Source: Stutzerimonas stutzeri (GTDB lineage Bacteria; Pseudomonadota; Gammaproteobacteria; Pseudomonadales; Pseudomonadaceae). From it: a stretch of 64,000 nucleotides of DNA. This document shows, in pieces, positions 34,078 through 42,663 of the stretch. The position numbers and the translations under genes were made by a program. Numbering within the stretch: position 1 is the stretch's first letter; every line of letters begins with the position of its first letter. The notes below the pieces were generated by a model, which saw only the letters and a list, made by a program, of their open reading frames with translations, did no database searches and had not been told where the DNA came from. The DNA is taken from assembly GCA_002345575.1 (NCBI GenBank), contig DDVX01000017.1, positions 309,244 through 373,243 on the forward strand. The letters run 5' to 3'.

Positions 34078-34299
34078 TCAGGGAATCGGATTGCCGAGGC
34101 CCGGCTCGTTCGGATCGTCGAGGTCCGGCCTGCCGGGATCCTCGATGTCCGGCCCGATGCCAGGCTCGCCGCCTCCGTCAGGGTCCTGGAGGTCTGGATT
34201 ATCCGTGATGAAGTCCGGGTCAGGGGCATGCACAGGGTTCTGCTCCTGCCCTGGAACGGGTTGCTGGTTATGGAGTCGGTCAAGCGGATCGATACTCAT
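34078..34299 (-). CDS. Small acidic, Pro/Asp-rich protein of unknown function
   Basis: 73 residues beginning MSIDPLDRLHNQQPVPGQ. A perfect GGAGGT ribosome site lies 5 bases before the ATG, strong evidence that it is translated. Composition is dominated by Pro, Asp, Gly and Glu, with few hydrophobic residues (for example PDIEDPGRPDLDDPNEPG), so it should be intrinsically disordered and very acidic. No signal peptide or membrane segment. It lies alone between the flavin reductase and hipA. Function unknown. Confidence 0.7.
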   Translation of the reverse strand: MSIDPLDRLHNQQPVPGQEQNPVHAPDPDFITDNPDLQDPDGGGEPGIGPDIEDPGRPDLDDPNEPGLGNPIP

Positions 34300-34438
34300 G
34301 ATTCACCTCCGGTCGAGCCGGGAATGGCTCATCACCTTTGAGGCGATTCGTGGAGATTGGTGCGTGCCTCAGGTCGTATTGTGGCCGGTATTGGCACGGC
34401 CTGAATAGGCATTTAAATGCTTATTAAAGGGACAATCT

Positions 34439-34493
34439 TTGAAAAACCAGAATTTTATTGCCGAATATTGTAAAACTATCTATATTTTCGGCA
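34439..34493 (+). promoter_or_regulatory. AT-rich promoter/operator region of hipAB
   Basis: An AT-rich stretch before hipA contains the inverted repeat TGCCGAA (34459-34465) and TTCGGCA (34487-34493), 21 bases apart. A TTGAAA -35-like hexamer lies at 34439-34444. Type II antitoxins of the HipB kind repress their own operon through such palindromes, so this is the likely operator. Confidence 0.55.
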
Positions 34494-34514
34494 TTAAAGT
34501 TCTGGTGCAAGAAG

Positions 34515-35831
34515 ATGTCCGAGCGGCTCACGATCCAAACTTACATCGACGGCCAATGGCACGACGCCCTGACGCTCACGATAGAAAATCCGCAGAGAAC
34601 AGCCAGCGGTGCCTGCTCCGCCGCCTACGGCCAAAACTATCTATTGGAGTTCATCGACCGGATCGAGTCAGTATTCGAGCATGCGGTGAGCGTAAATCTG
34701 CCGGTGAGCTGGACATCCGTTCGCGATACCGGCTACCCCGCGTTTATCTACGACATAGTGCCTGCCGGTGCTGCGCGGAAATCGCTCGAGGCTCGCTTTG
34801 CCCACGAGAAGCCCGAAGGAATGGACATGGAGCTTTTTCTTCTGACGCGCTGCACGCCTTCCCCTATCGGGCACCTGCGCGTGAAGGAGTCCTACGAACA
34901 TATCGATCAGGGCCGAGCCATCGCCTTCTCGCGCAAGGATGTCGTAGACAGAACGAGCGACTTCCTTGAGTACGCATATGAATTGGGAGCGGCTATCGGC
35001 GGCGCTACCGGTGCTCAGGGTGAGGCCCCCAAGCTTCTCATGGCCGAGGATGCCAGCGGTGGCCTGCATGCAGATGCGGTACTACCCGATGATCTGGTGC
35101 ACCGACACTGGCTGGTGAAGTTTTCCCGCAACAAGGCGACTGAACGCGACAAGAACATCCTGCGCACCGAGTATCACTACTACAGAGCTATCTCTGAGTT
35201 GGGCCTGAACACGGTATCGACGGATGGGTTGGCGCTTGAGGAGGCCGAGAAACCCAGCCTCTGGATGCCCCGCTTTGACAGGCGCATCGTGGACGGCAGG
35301 GTAGAACGTATCCCTATGGAGTCGATCTATTCGGTTTGCGGAAACACTGTCCCAGGCTCAGCGATGAAACATGAAGCAGTGCTGGATCGCCTGATCGCCT
35401 TGTGGAAGGCAAACCAGCAAAACGACGAAATCGAAGACCTGGTTTTCGAGTACCTATGTCGCGACCTGCTCAATCGCATCCTGGGTAATTCCGATAACCA
35501 CGGGCGCAACACCTCGATCTTCCGCAATGAAGGACGATTCCAGCTCGCACCGATTTACGACCTAGCGCCAATGGTGCTTGATCCGGAGGGGGTCACGCGG
35601 GTCACCAAATGGAAGAACGAGCGGCTTGGCACACCCGATTGGGTAGCTGTATGCGCGTCCTACCAGGCGCATCTCGACCCGTACCACCTGATGCGCCGGC
35701 TGAAGGGGGCAGCACAGCAATTCAGGGCACTGCCTGAGCTGCTGACTGAGCTCCCGGAAGAGGTATTGAGAGCGCAATCGATTCCTCTGAATAATCTGGA
35801 TACCCGCCTGCGTGAGTGGGGTCTGCTATGA
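34515..35831 (+). CDS. hipA: HipA-type serine/threonine kinase toxin
   Basis: 438 residues from MSERLTIQTYIDG at 34515. HipA fold: regulatory loop GGATGAQGEAPKLLM (162-176), ATP lysine in WLVKF (K202), catalytic loop GNSDNHGRNTSIF with D327, and metal-binding D349 in APIYDLAP. E. coli HipA phosphorylates glutamyl-tRNA synthetase and causes persistence; the target here is not known. The antitoxin gene follows with an ATGA overlap, the reverse of the usual hipB-hipA order. AT-rich 5' flank suggests acquired DNA. Confidence 0.9.
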   Translation: MSERLTIQTYIDGQWHDALTLTIENPQRTASGACSAAYGQNYLLEFIDRIESVFEHAVSVNLPVSWTSVRDTGYPAFIYDIVPAGAARKSLEARFAHEKPEGMDMELFLLTRCTPSPIGHLRVKESYEHIDQGRAIAFSRKDVVDRTSDFLEYAYELGAAIGGATGAQGEAPKLLMAEDASGGLHADAVLPDDLVHRHWLVKFSRNKATERDKNILRTEYHYYRAISELGLNTVSTDGLALEEAEKPSLWMPRFDRRIVDGRVERIPMESIYSVCGNTVPGSAMKHEAVLDRLIALWKANQQNDEIEDLVFEYLCRDLLNRILGNSDNHGRNTSIFRNEGRFQLAPIYDLAPMVLDPEGVTRVTKWKNERLGTPDWVAVCASYQAHLDPYHLMRRLKGAAQQFRALPELLTELPEEVLRAQSIPLNNLDTRLREWGLL

Positions 35832-36175
35832 ACGTCACGCCTGAAGATCGCCAGAGGTTGATCGAGGACATCCAGCAACAGAATGCCTTGGGCCTGGAGA
35901 CGCTTGGCGTCGCGATACGCCGCCTGCGCATCGAAGTGACGGGGCTCGACCAGGAAAGCTTCGCTGCCATGTGCAAGATGTCGACAAAAGCGCTCTACCA
36001 GCTGGAAAACGACAAGGGCAACCCGACCATCAATACGCTTAACGGCATCCTGCGCATGTTCGGGATGATGATGACGCTCGGTTCGATCAGAAGATCCCCA
36101 GCCACCACCTCGGAGCATCACGTCGTGAGCAAGAAACGTGGCTCGCGACCAGTAAAGCTTCGGCGCGACGCATAG
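35828..36175 (+). CDS. hipB: HipB-type XRE-family antitoxin
   Basis: 115 residues from the ATG at 35828, overlapping the hipA stop. Helix-turn-helix segment LDQESFAAMCKMSTKALYQLENDKGNPTINTLNGILRMFGM (about 41-81), typical of Cro/CI-type antitoxins, with a basic C-terminal tail (KKRGSRPVKLRRDA). It should neutralise HipA and repress the operon at the palindrome before hipA. Confidence 0.87.
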   Translation: MNVTPEDRQRLIEDIQQQNALGLETLGVAIRRLRIEVTGLDQESFAAMCKMSTKALYQLENDKGNPTINTLNGILRMFGMMMTLGSIRRSPATTSEHHVVSKKRGSRPVKLRRDA

Positions 36176-36236
36176 AGCCAGATAAGACATGCCGAGGTGC
36201 GGCGTTACGGCTGCTCCTGGCTGCGCTTGCACCAAT

Positions 36237-36638
36237 ATGGCCATCGGTAGAGGGCTGATGATTACCCTGTTTGCCATCAGTGCCCGACACCTGCTGATGG
36301 GGGCAACGCTTTATCCGTGGTTGCGCCTGCTGCCACCGTCGTAGCGCTATCGCCTCATGCTCATGGCTTCCGATGCCAACTGGGCGATGGCCATGCGGGC
36401 GTTCAATCGCGGGCAGCCGGGCATCGGGCTTCTTCTGGGCGGCGGCCTCGCCCTCTGGGCATCCTGGGTACTGGGCACCTGGCTGGGCGTCCATTTTGGC
36501 GGCGCCATCAAGGACCCCAGCAGTCTAGGCCTGGATATGGTGATGGGCTGCTTCCTGCTGGCCATGGTGCTGTTGAAAAAGCCGCTACCGGCAATCGCCG
36601 CCGGCATTCTTACCGCGGCGTTGGTCAGGCAGTTCTGA
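36237..36638 (+). pseudogene. azlC-like branched-chain amino acid exporter fragment
   Basis: The frame encodes LMITLFAISARHLLMGATLY, typical of AzlC transporters, then an in-frame TAG at 36342-36344 and the C-terminal half (open from the ATG at 36357; ANWAMAMRAFNRGQPG, four further hydrophobic stretches). The N-terminal part expected upstream is absent; hipB ends 61 bases before the first similar codons. No azlD partner follows. The gene is truncated and interrupted, so not functional as AzlC. Confidence 0.75.
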
Positions 36639-36665
36639 CGTAACAACGATGATCAACGGCCTGGT

Positions 36666-37412
36666 TTATAGCCGCCCGACCCGCATATTGATGGGCCAGA
36701 CAATGGGTTGCCGGCGCTCCGGATCGCCCCAGAGTTGGGTCAGGTCGTTCGCAAAGCCCTGCAGAAGCTCCTCCCTACCCGCCTCCCAGGCGTGACGCAC
36801 GGCCGACCAGGTCGCGGTATAACCGAGGAACTCGTCCAGGCTCCATTCAAGGCGAATCGTCATCGCAGGCGTGGTGATCGACTCGAAGGGGAAATCGAGC
36901 GTGGCATAACCACTGTCAACCAGTTGCCGTTCTGCCGGCCAGTAAGGCCCGATCTCATCGCGGTAGAACTGCTGAAAGCGCACGTCCAGCTCGCCGCCCA
37001 GTTGCAACACCCCGTAGCTGACCAGCGCCAGTGCCGCTCCGGGCCTGGCGATGCGCCGGGCCTCGGCGTAAAACGCTGGCAAATCAAACCAGTGCGCCGC
37101 CTGCGCAGCGGTGATCAGGCTCGCACTGCCATCCGTCAGCGGCATTGCCTCAGCCGGGGCGCAGCCATAGCGCAGGTTGTCCCGCTGCGCGGCATGGGCG
37201 AGCTGATCGGCACTCGGATCGAGCCCAACGACAGAGCTGAAATACTCGGCAAGCTGCCCGGCGAGTTGGCCATTTCCGCAGCCGACATCCACGGCAAGGC
37301 GGGTGTCGGGCGCTAGCGAGGCCAGGTACTCGGCGAGTTCGGGAGGATATTCCGGCCTGAAGCGGGCGTAGGCCTGCCCGCCCTGATCGAACCAGTTTCT
37401 CGGCATGTTCAT
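36666..37412 (-). CDS. Class I SAM-dependent methyltransferase
   Basis: 248 residues. The N-terminal FDQGGQAYARFRPEYPPEL and SAM motif LAVDVGCGNGQLAGQLAE, followed by VVGLDPSADQLAHA and ITAAQAAHWFD, are typical of the small-molecule methyltransferases annotated as ubiquinone/trans-aconitate-like. The substrate cannot be predicted. It is monocistronic and convergent with the azlC remnant. Confidence 0.85.
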   Translation of the reverse strand: MNMPRNWFDQGGQAYARFRPEYPPELAEYLASLAPDTRLAVDVGCGNGQLAGQLAEYFSSVVGLDPSADQLAHAAQRDNLRYGCAPAEAMPLTDGSASLITAAQAAHWFDLPAFYAEARRIARPGAALALVSYGVLQLGGELDVRFQQFYRDEIGPYWPAERQLVDSGYATLDFPFESITTPAMTIRLEWSLDEFLGYTATWSAVRHAWEAGREELLQGFANDLTQLWGDPERRQPIVWPINMRVGRL

Positions 37413-37492
37413 CGCCTGGCCTCCTACGCCCAGTTGTTGTCAATCCGCCTCTCGCTGCGCCATTAGAGATGAGCTGGAGCAGGTAGCGGAAC

Positions 37493-38113
37493 TCAGGTCA
37501 GCGGAATCATCACCGCGCGTTGATAGGCCGGTCGTTGCTGCAGACGCTGATACCAGGCCCGCAGATGGGGCATTTCGGGACGCTCGATAGGCATCTCGAA
37601 CCAGGCGTAAACGAAGCAGCCGAGCGGAATGTCGCCCATCCCGAAGTCCTCGCCAGACAGGTAGAGCTGCTCGGCCAGAACCCTGTCGACGATGGCAAGC
37701 AGCTTGCCGCATTCGGTCAGCGCCGCCGCGACCGCCTCCGTGTCACGCTGCTCGGCGGGCGTGCGCACAATGTTCCAGAACACCACCCGAAACGGCGCTG
37801 CGAGTGACGAGGTCATCCAGTCCATCCACTTGTCCGCCTCGGCCCGCAGGCGCGGGTCGGGATTCCACAGCGCCGGCTCACCATACTGCGCCGCCAGGTA
37901 GCGCACGATGGCGTTGGACTCCCAAAGCACCAGCTCGCCGTCTTCCAGGCACGGCACCAGCTTGTTCGGGTTCTTTTCGGCATAGCCCGGCTCGCCAACG
38001 ACACCGAAGGCGCCACCGGCATCGACGCGGGTATAGGGCACACCAAGCTCTTCCAGGCACCAGAGCGCCTTCTTCACGTTGGTGGAATTGGTCCGGCCAC
38101 AGAGCCTCAACAT
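37493..38113 (-). CDS. Glutathione S-transferase family protein
   Basis: 206 residues from MLRLCGRTNSTNV at 38113. Thioredoxin-like N-terminal domain with CLEELGVPYTRVD, the cis-Pro segment NKLVPCLEDGELVLWESNAIVRYLA (about residues 50-75), and an all-helical C-terminal domain with the conserved N-cap DFGMGDIPLG. Glutathione transferase activity is likely; substrate unknown. The in-frame extension upstream is without similarity. Confidence 0.9.
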   Translation of the reverse strand: MLRLCGRTNSTNVKKALWCLEELGVPYTRVDAGGAFGVVGEPGYAEKNPNKLVPCLEDGELVLWESNAIVRYLAAQYGEPALWNPDPRLRAEADKWMDWMTSSLAAPFRVVFWNIVRTPAEQRDTEAVAAALTECGKLLAIVDRVLAEQLYLSGEDFGMGDIPLGCFVYAWFEMPIERPEMPHLRAWYQRLQQRPAYQRAVMIPLT

Positions 38114-38207
38114 GCCATCACCCCTTTCTGTTTGCGTGGTACCGAACCCTAGCCGCACCCAGGCCAGTTACGCCAGTGCCTCGACTTCTCGGGCAACCGA
38201 CGATCAC

Positions 38208-39536
38208 TCAGCGCTTGTTCTTGGTCGGCTTCGACCCGCCCAGGCTTGGCACCTTGCGGATCGGCCTGGCGTTGGGTTTTTCGTTTTCGTCAAACCAGTT
38301 GCCCAGGTGGATCTTGCCCTTGGCGGCGCCGTCCTTGGGCTTCTTGGGTTTTTTCGGCTTTTTAATGATCTGCCCGCCGAGAGTGGTGGTCGGTACCCTG
38401 TGATCAGGTACGAAACCCAGCTCGTCATGGCGCGGCAGCACTTGCTGAATCAGGGTTTCGATGGCCGCCAACTGATCGACCTCATCGGCGCTGACCAGCG
38501 AGATCGCTTCACCCGTGGCGCCGGCACGGCCCGTACGGCCGATGCGGTGCACGTAGTCTTCCGCGACGATGGGCAGGTCGAAATTAACCACCTGCGGCAG
38601 GTCGTGGATATCCAGCCCGCGGGCAGCGACGTCGGTGGCCACCAGCACTTGCACTTCGCCAGCCTTGAAGCGCTCCAACGCGCGCAGACGGCTCGCCTGG
38701 GGCCGGTCGCCGTGAATCGCCTCGCTGGTAATGCCCTGGGCCTGAAGCTCTTCGGCCAGCTGATCGACACCTTTGCGGGTTTTGACGAACACCAGCACCT
38801 GGCCCCAGCGCTTTTCCGCGAGCAGATGCATGAACAGCTCGCTCTTGCGCTTCTTGTCCACCGACACCAGCCACTGTTTGACCGTCTTCGCGGCGGCGTT
38901 GCGCGGGCTGACCTCGATGGACAGCGGGTCGCGCAACAGCTCACGGGCCATCTGCCGGATGGGATCGGAGAAGGTCGCGGAAAACAGTAGAGTCTGGCGC
39001 TTTCGCGGCAAGGCGCAGAACAGATCGTCCAGCTCCTCGGAAAAGCCGAGATCGAGCATACGGTCCGCCTCGTCCAGCACCAGGGCCTGCACCTGGGAAA
39101 ATTTCACCGCGTTCTGCCGGTACAGGTCGAGCAACCGGCCGGGCGTGGCTACCAGCACATCGATGCCTTTACGTAACGCCATCATCTGCGGGTTGATGCT
39201 GACCCCGCCATACACTGCGTAAGTGCGCAGCGGCAGGTTCTGCCCGTAGGTACGGAAGCTTTCATGCACCTGCTCAGCCAGCTCGCGGGTCGGCACCAGC
39301 ACCAGCGCGCGCACCGAATTGCTCGCCACCTGCGCGCCTTCCATGGTCAGCCGTTGCAACAGCGGCAGGGCGAAGCCCGCGGTTTTACCGGTACCAGTTT
39401 GCGCCGCCGCCATCAGGTCGCGGCCTTTGAGAACGGCGGGTATGGCCTTGGCCTGGACCGGCGTTGGCGTGGTGTAGTCGAGGGATTCGAGCGTGCGCAG
39501 CAGCGGATCGATCAGGCCCAGAGTGGCGAAGGTCAT
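38208..39536 (-). CDS. rhlE: DEAD-box ATP-dependent RNA helicase RhlE
   Basis: 442 residues. Q motif (TPVQAKAIP), Walker A AQTGTGKT, PTRELAEQV, TPGRLLDL, DEAD in VLDEADRMLDLGF, SATF, and in the second domain VATDVAARGLDI and HRIGRTGRAG. The basic, lysine-rich C-terminal tail (about 395-442) fits RhlE. It remodels RNA, in ribosome assembly or RNA decay. Confidence 0.94.
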   Translation of the reverse strand: MTFATLGLIDPLLRTLESLDYTTPTPVQAKAIPAVLKGRDLMAAAQTGTGKTAGFALPLLQRLTMEGAQVASNSVRALVLVPTRELAEQVHESFRTYGQNLPLRTYAVYGGVSINPQMMALRKGIDVLVATPGRLLDLYRQNAVKFSQVQALVLDEADRMLDLGFSEELDDLFCALPRKRQTLLFSATFSDPIRQMARELLRDPLSIEVSPRNAAAKTVKQWLVSVDKKRKSELFMHLLAEKRWGQVLVFVKTRKGVDQLAEELQAQGITSEAIHGDRPQASRLRALERFKAGEVQVLVATDVAARGLDIHDLPQVVNFDLPIVAEDYVHRIGRTGRAGATGEAISLVSADEVDQLAAIETLIQQVLPRHDELGFVPDHRVPTTTLGGQIIKKPKKPKKPKDGAAKGKIHLGNWFDENEKPNARPIRKVPSLGGSKPTKNKR

Positions 39537-39591
39537 GGTACATCCGGCAGGGAAAACGAAGGGGGCAGTTTACGCGTAAACCCCACAGTAC

Positions 39592-39805
39592 GTAGCCTGG
39601 ATTAGCCGTAGGCGTAATACGGGACGCCGAAGGCGATACAGCTTTTGCGCGGATGTGACCGTGCTGTTAGGCCGTTGAAGACCGCAGGCACGCGATATGC
39701 GACCAGCGGCTCCATCCTACAAAAGCTTTGGAGCGAGCCACGCCCGCGAACAAGACATGCACACTGGTGGGACAATTCGCGAGCATGGCCCGCTCCCACG
39801 AGGCA
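39592..39805. repeat. Mixed REP repeats between rhlE and the NYN gene
   Basis: A plus-strand REP of the GTAGCCTGGATTAGCC type at 39592-39620 abuts GGGACGCCGAAGGCG. Two GGAG-type palindromes follow (39730-39750, GGAGCGAGCCACGCCCGCGA; 39776-39804, inverted). The 288-base gap holds no gene. Confidence 0.7.
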
Positions 39806-39824
39806 GGTTCACCCGCTACGGTAG

Positions 39825-40298
39825 CTAGCGCAGCAGCAGCTGACCTTCGATAGGCACATAGCGCGTGGCGGCGCGAATTAGCGATTGCGCGGTCAGGCCC
39901 GGCACACCGTAGACGCAGGCTTCGGCACCACCGGCGCGAACGCGCTCCAGCAGCAGGTCGAAATCGCCGTCGCCCGAGGCCAGCACCACTTCATCGACCC
40001 GCGGGGCAGCGTCCAGCACGTCGATGGTGATGCCCACGTCCCAGTCGCCCTTGGCCGAGCCGTCGCTGCGCTGGATATAGGGTTTGAGCTTCACGGTAAA
40101 GCCCAGGTTGCGCAGGATCTGCTGGAACTGCTGCTGCTTGGCATCGCCACGCTCGATTGCGTAGGCGTAGGCCTCGACGATTTCGCCCCGCGCACTGACC
40201 TCGCTCCAAAGCGCCCCATAGTTGAAGTGGCAACCGTGGATCTGGCGCACCGTGTAGTAGAGGTTCTGCACATCGGCAAACAGGGCGATCTTCTTCAC
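39825..40298 (-). CDS. NYN-domain (LabA/DUF88-like) protein
   Basis: 157 residues. PIN-like NYN fold: FADVQNLYY (D9, N12), GDWDVGITIDVL and ASGDGDFDLLLERV supply the acidic metal site. Such proteins are predicted RNases; known relatives act in RNA processing. No partner gene is nearby. Confidence 0.85.
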   Translation of the reverse strand: MKKIALFADVQNLYYTVRQIHGCHFNYGALWSEVSARGEIVEAYAYAIERGDAKQQQFQQILRNLGFTVKLKPYIQRSDGSAKGDWDVGITIDVLDAAPRVDEVVLASGDGDFDLLLERVRAGGAEACVYGVPGLTAQSLIRAATRYVPIEGQLLLR

Positions 40299-40504
40299 GC
40301 AGCAGCCTGGATCAGAAAAGGGCGCTCAGTATGGACGGCAAAACCGCGCCTGTCCCGCGCAACTGCATGTCAGCACTGGGGTTGCCCACGACACGGTTGA
40401 CGGCCACGAGGCCGGCGACGCGAAGCTGTCTTTAAACCAGCAACGCAGGCAGTTTTTCAGCGGCCTGTTAAAGTGCGCGCCTGTTTTTTGGGATCGATAC
40501 CGAC

Positions 40505-41179
40505 GTGAACGTTTTCTCCATCCTCCGCGAAGCCTGGTTCTTCTACTCAAACAACCTGCGCACCATCATCCCGCTCTGCCTGCCGCTGATCGTGCTGGAA
40601 AGCTGTGTGCGCCTGCTGATGGAGCACTGGCTTGGCAAGAATGCTATGCCGGCGCAGGAGTTGCTGACGGGAATAGTGTTCTACCCGCTGTATGTCGGCT
40701 CGCTGATCCTGTTTCTCGATGCACGCTCGCGCGGCCATGCCCCAGACGTGCGCCAGGTGTGGGCGCGGATGCTGCCGCTATGGCCGTCGCTGGCGGTCCT
40801 CGCGGCGCTGGGCACGCTGCTGATCGTGCTCGGCGCGTCGCTGTTCGTGCTGCCGGCGCTGTGGGTAATGGTGAAGATCGCCTTCGCCGAGTATCTGTTG
40901 GTGCTTCGCGGCCTGAGCCCACTGGAAGCGCTCAAGCAAAGCTTTGCGCAGACGCGCGGACATTTCCTGCCGATCCTCGGCTGCATGCTGGCCGTGCTGC
41001 TGCCGGTGTGGCTGATGGAAGTGGGCCTCGCCATTCAGCTATGGGGCGACGAAACACCGCCCGCCGGGCTGGCGATTCTGGTGGATGGCATCGTCGGGCT
41101 GATCCAGTTGCTGGCTACCGTGGTGGTGTTCCGCTGCTACATGCTGAGCAGCACGCCGGTAGTGGATGAGCGGAGCTAA
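40505..41179 (+). CDS. YciC-like membrane protein
   Basis: 224 residues, GTG start at 40505. About five to six hydrophobic segments (20-40, 55-75, 90-130, 155-180, 190-215) and the signature RGLSPLEALKQSFAQTRGHF found in the YciC/UPF0259 group. Inner membrane, function unknown. It stands alone. Confidence 0.75.
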   Translation: MNVFSILREAWFFYSNNLRTIIPLCLPLIVLESCVRLLMEHWLGKNAMPAQELLTGIVFYPLYVGSLILFLDARSRGHAPDVRQVWARMLPLWPSLAVLAALGTLLIVLGASLFVLPALWVMVKIAFAEYLLVLRGLSPLEALKQSFAQTRGHFLPILGCMLAVLLPVWLMEVGLAIQLWGDETPPAGLAILVDGIVGLIQLLATVVVFRCYMLSSTPVVDERS

Positions 41180-41229
41180 CTGAGAAGTTTCGACCGGCTA
41201 GGCTTTTTCATTTCCGCGAGAACATTGCC

Positions 41230-41667
41230 ATGGCCGACCAGAACCCCAGCATCCTTTCCCACGTATCCCTGGGCAGCAATCGCTTCGACGAAGCCGCAGC
41301 TTTCTACGATGCGGTGCTCGCCACCCTTGGTTGCACACGCATCCTGTCCCATCCCGGCGCCCAGGCCTGGGGCCGCGAATATCCCGAATTCTGGCTGCAG
41401 ACACCCATTGACGGGCAGCCGGCCAGCGTCGGCAACGGTACGCATCTGGGCTTTTTTGCCGCCAACAAGGCAGCGGTCGATGCCTTCTACCGTGCTGCGC
41501 TGGACGCGGGCGCTACGGACGAAGGTGCACCAGGACCACGCGAGGATTACGGTGCGCCTTACTATGGCTGCTTCGTTCGCGACCTGGACGGTCACAAGAT
41601 CGAGGCGGCCTATTGGGACGTAGCCCTGATGCAGCAACTCTACGGCGAAGCCGATACGCCTAGCTGA
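41230..41667 (+). CDS. VOC-family (glyoxalase-like) protein
   Basis: 145 residues. VOC fold with two beta-alpha-beta-beta-beta repeats: HVSLGSNRFDEAAAFYDAVLATLG at the start and GCFVRDLDGHKIEAAYWD near the end. Candidate metal ligands are the His in the first strand and the Glu of KIEAAYW. Substrate unknown. Its last 8 bases overlap the convergent SDR gene. Confidence 0.87.
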   Translation: MADQNPSILSHVSLGSNRFDEAAAFYDAVLATLGCTRILSHPGAQAWGREYPEFWLQTPIDGQPASVGNGTHLGFFAANKAAVDAFYRAALDAGATDEGAPGPREDYGAPYYGCFVRDLDGHKIEAAYWDVALMQQLYGEADTPS

Positions 41668-42508
41668 GATCCTGGCTCATCCGCGTGCCAGCCAGCCGCG
41701 GCAGCAACAGGCTTTCGAACAGGCGCGGGAAGCAGCGCGCCACCAGCCGCGCACGCCAGTCGAGGTTGGACAGCACCAACAGCTGTCGACGCTTGAGCGC
41801 AGCCTGGAATATCGATTCGGCCACGTCCTGCGGTGAAGCTACACGTCCAACCGCCAAGGCCGGCTGCGGTGCAGTGGAGCCATCGCCAACCAGCACGTTC
41901 TTGCGCAGATCGGTGGCGGTATAGCCGGGGCACACCATCATCACATTGACCCCGGTGCCGTCCAATTCCCCACGCAGCGTTTCGAACAGACCGTGCAGCG
42001 CATGCTTGCTGGCGTTGTAGGCAGCACGATCCGGCACCGGTGCGTACTGTGAAAGCGAGCTGAGCACGATAATCTGCCCGCCGCGTGCAATCAGACTCGG
42101 CAGCGCCGCCTGGGTGCAGTGCAGCGCACCGTAGAAGTTGACCGCCATGATCCGCTCGAACACCTTCAGACTGGTGTCGGCGACACGACTGCGATGGGTG
42201 ATGCCGGCGTTGTTGACCAGCATGTCGATACCGCCAAAGCGCTCCACTACCAAGGTGATGGCCTGCTGCACCGCCGCCGCATCCGACACATCGCAGCACA
42301 GCCCCAGTGCATCGGCGTTGTGCCGGTCCGCCAGGTGTTGCACCAATGCATCGAGGGCGTTCTGCTCCAGATCGAAGATCACCAGGCGCGCCCCAGCCTG
42401 GGCCATGCGCTCAGCCAGCGCGCGACCGATGCCTGCGCAGCCACCAGTGATCACCACAACCTTGCGTTCGAATACCTTGCTGACAAACACCTTGCGCCGC
42501 ATGCCCAT
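41660..42508 (-). CDS. Short-chain dehydrogenase/reductase
   Basis: 282 residues. Cofactor motif VVITGGCAGIGRAL, NNAG, catalytic Ser in LSSLSQYAPV and YNASK with the catalytic Tyr and Lys. The C-terminal extension of about 60 residues includes a hydrophobic, Arg-rich part (LVARCFPRLFESLLLPRL) that may touch the membrane. Specificity unknown. Confidence 0.88.
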   Translation of the reverse strand: MGMRRKVFVSKVFERKVVVITGGCAGIGRALAERMAQAGARLVIFDLEQNALDALVQHLADRHNADALGLCCDVSDAAAVQQAITLVVERFGGIDMLVNNAGITHRSRVADTSLKVFERIMAVNFYGALHCTQAALPSLIARGGQIIVLSSLSQYAPVPDRAAYNASKHALHGLFETLRGELDGTGVNVMMVCPGYTATDLRKNVLVGDGSTAPQPALAVGRVASPQDVAESIFQAALKRRQLLVLSNLDWRARLVARCFPRLFESLLLPRLAGTRMSQDLS

Positions 42509-42663
42509 CTCCCTAGCCGCTATTCACTGCGATCAAGCATAGCCCCATCACCCTGAACCGGGCCCAATGGGAGCGAATGAGATTTACTAGGCTACCGGCG
42601 GCCAGACTGATATGCCGCTGACGGCCTGCGATTAACCGGCGCTAGCGCCGGGCTGATGAGGAT

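Noticed and set aside
33176..34408. Plus-strand open frame of 410 codons over the flavin reductase gene
   Set aside because: It runs antisense through the split-barrel gene and through the small acidic protein gene, which has a perfect ribosome site on the other strand.
36357..36638. An intact small membrane protein of 93 residues
   Set aside because: The same frame continues upstream across a TAG with clear AzlC-like sequence, so it is the tail of a pseudogene.
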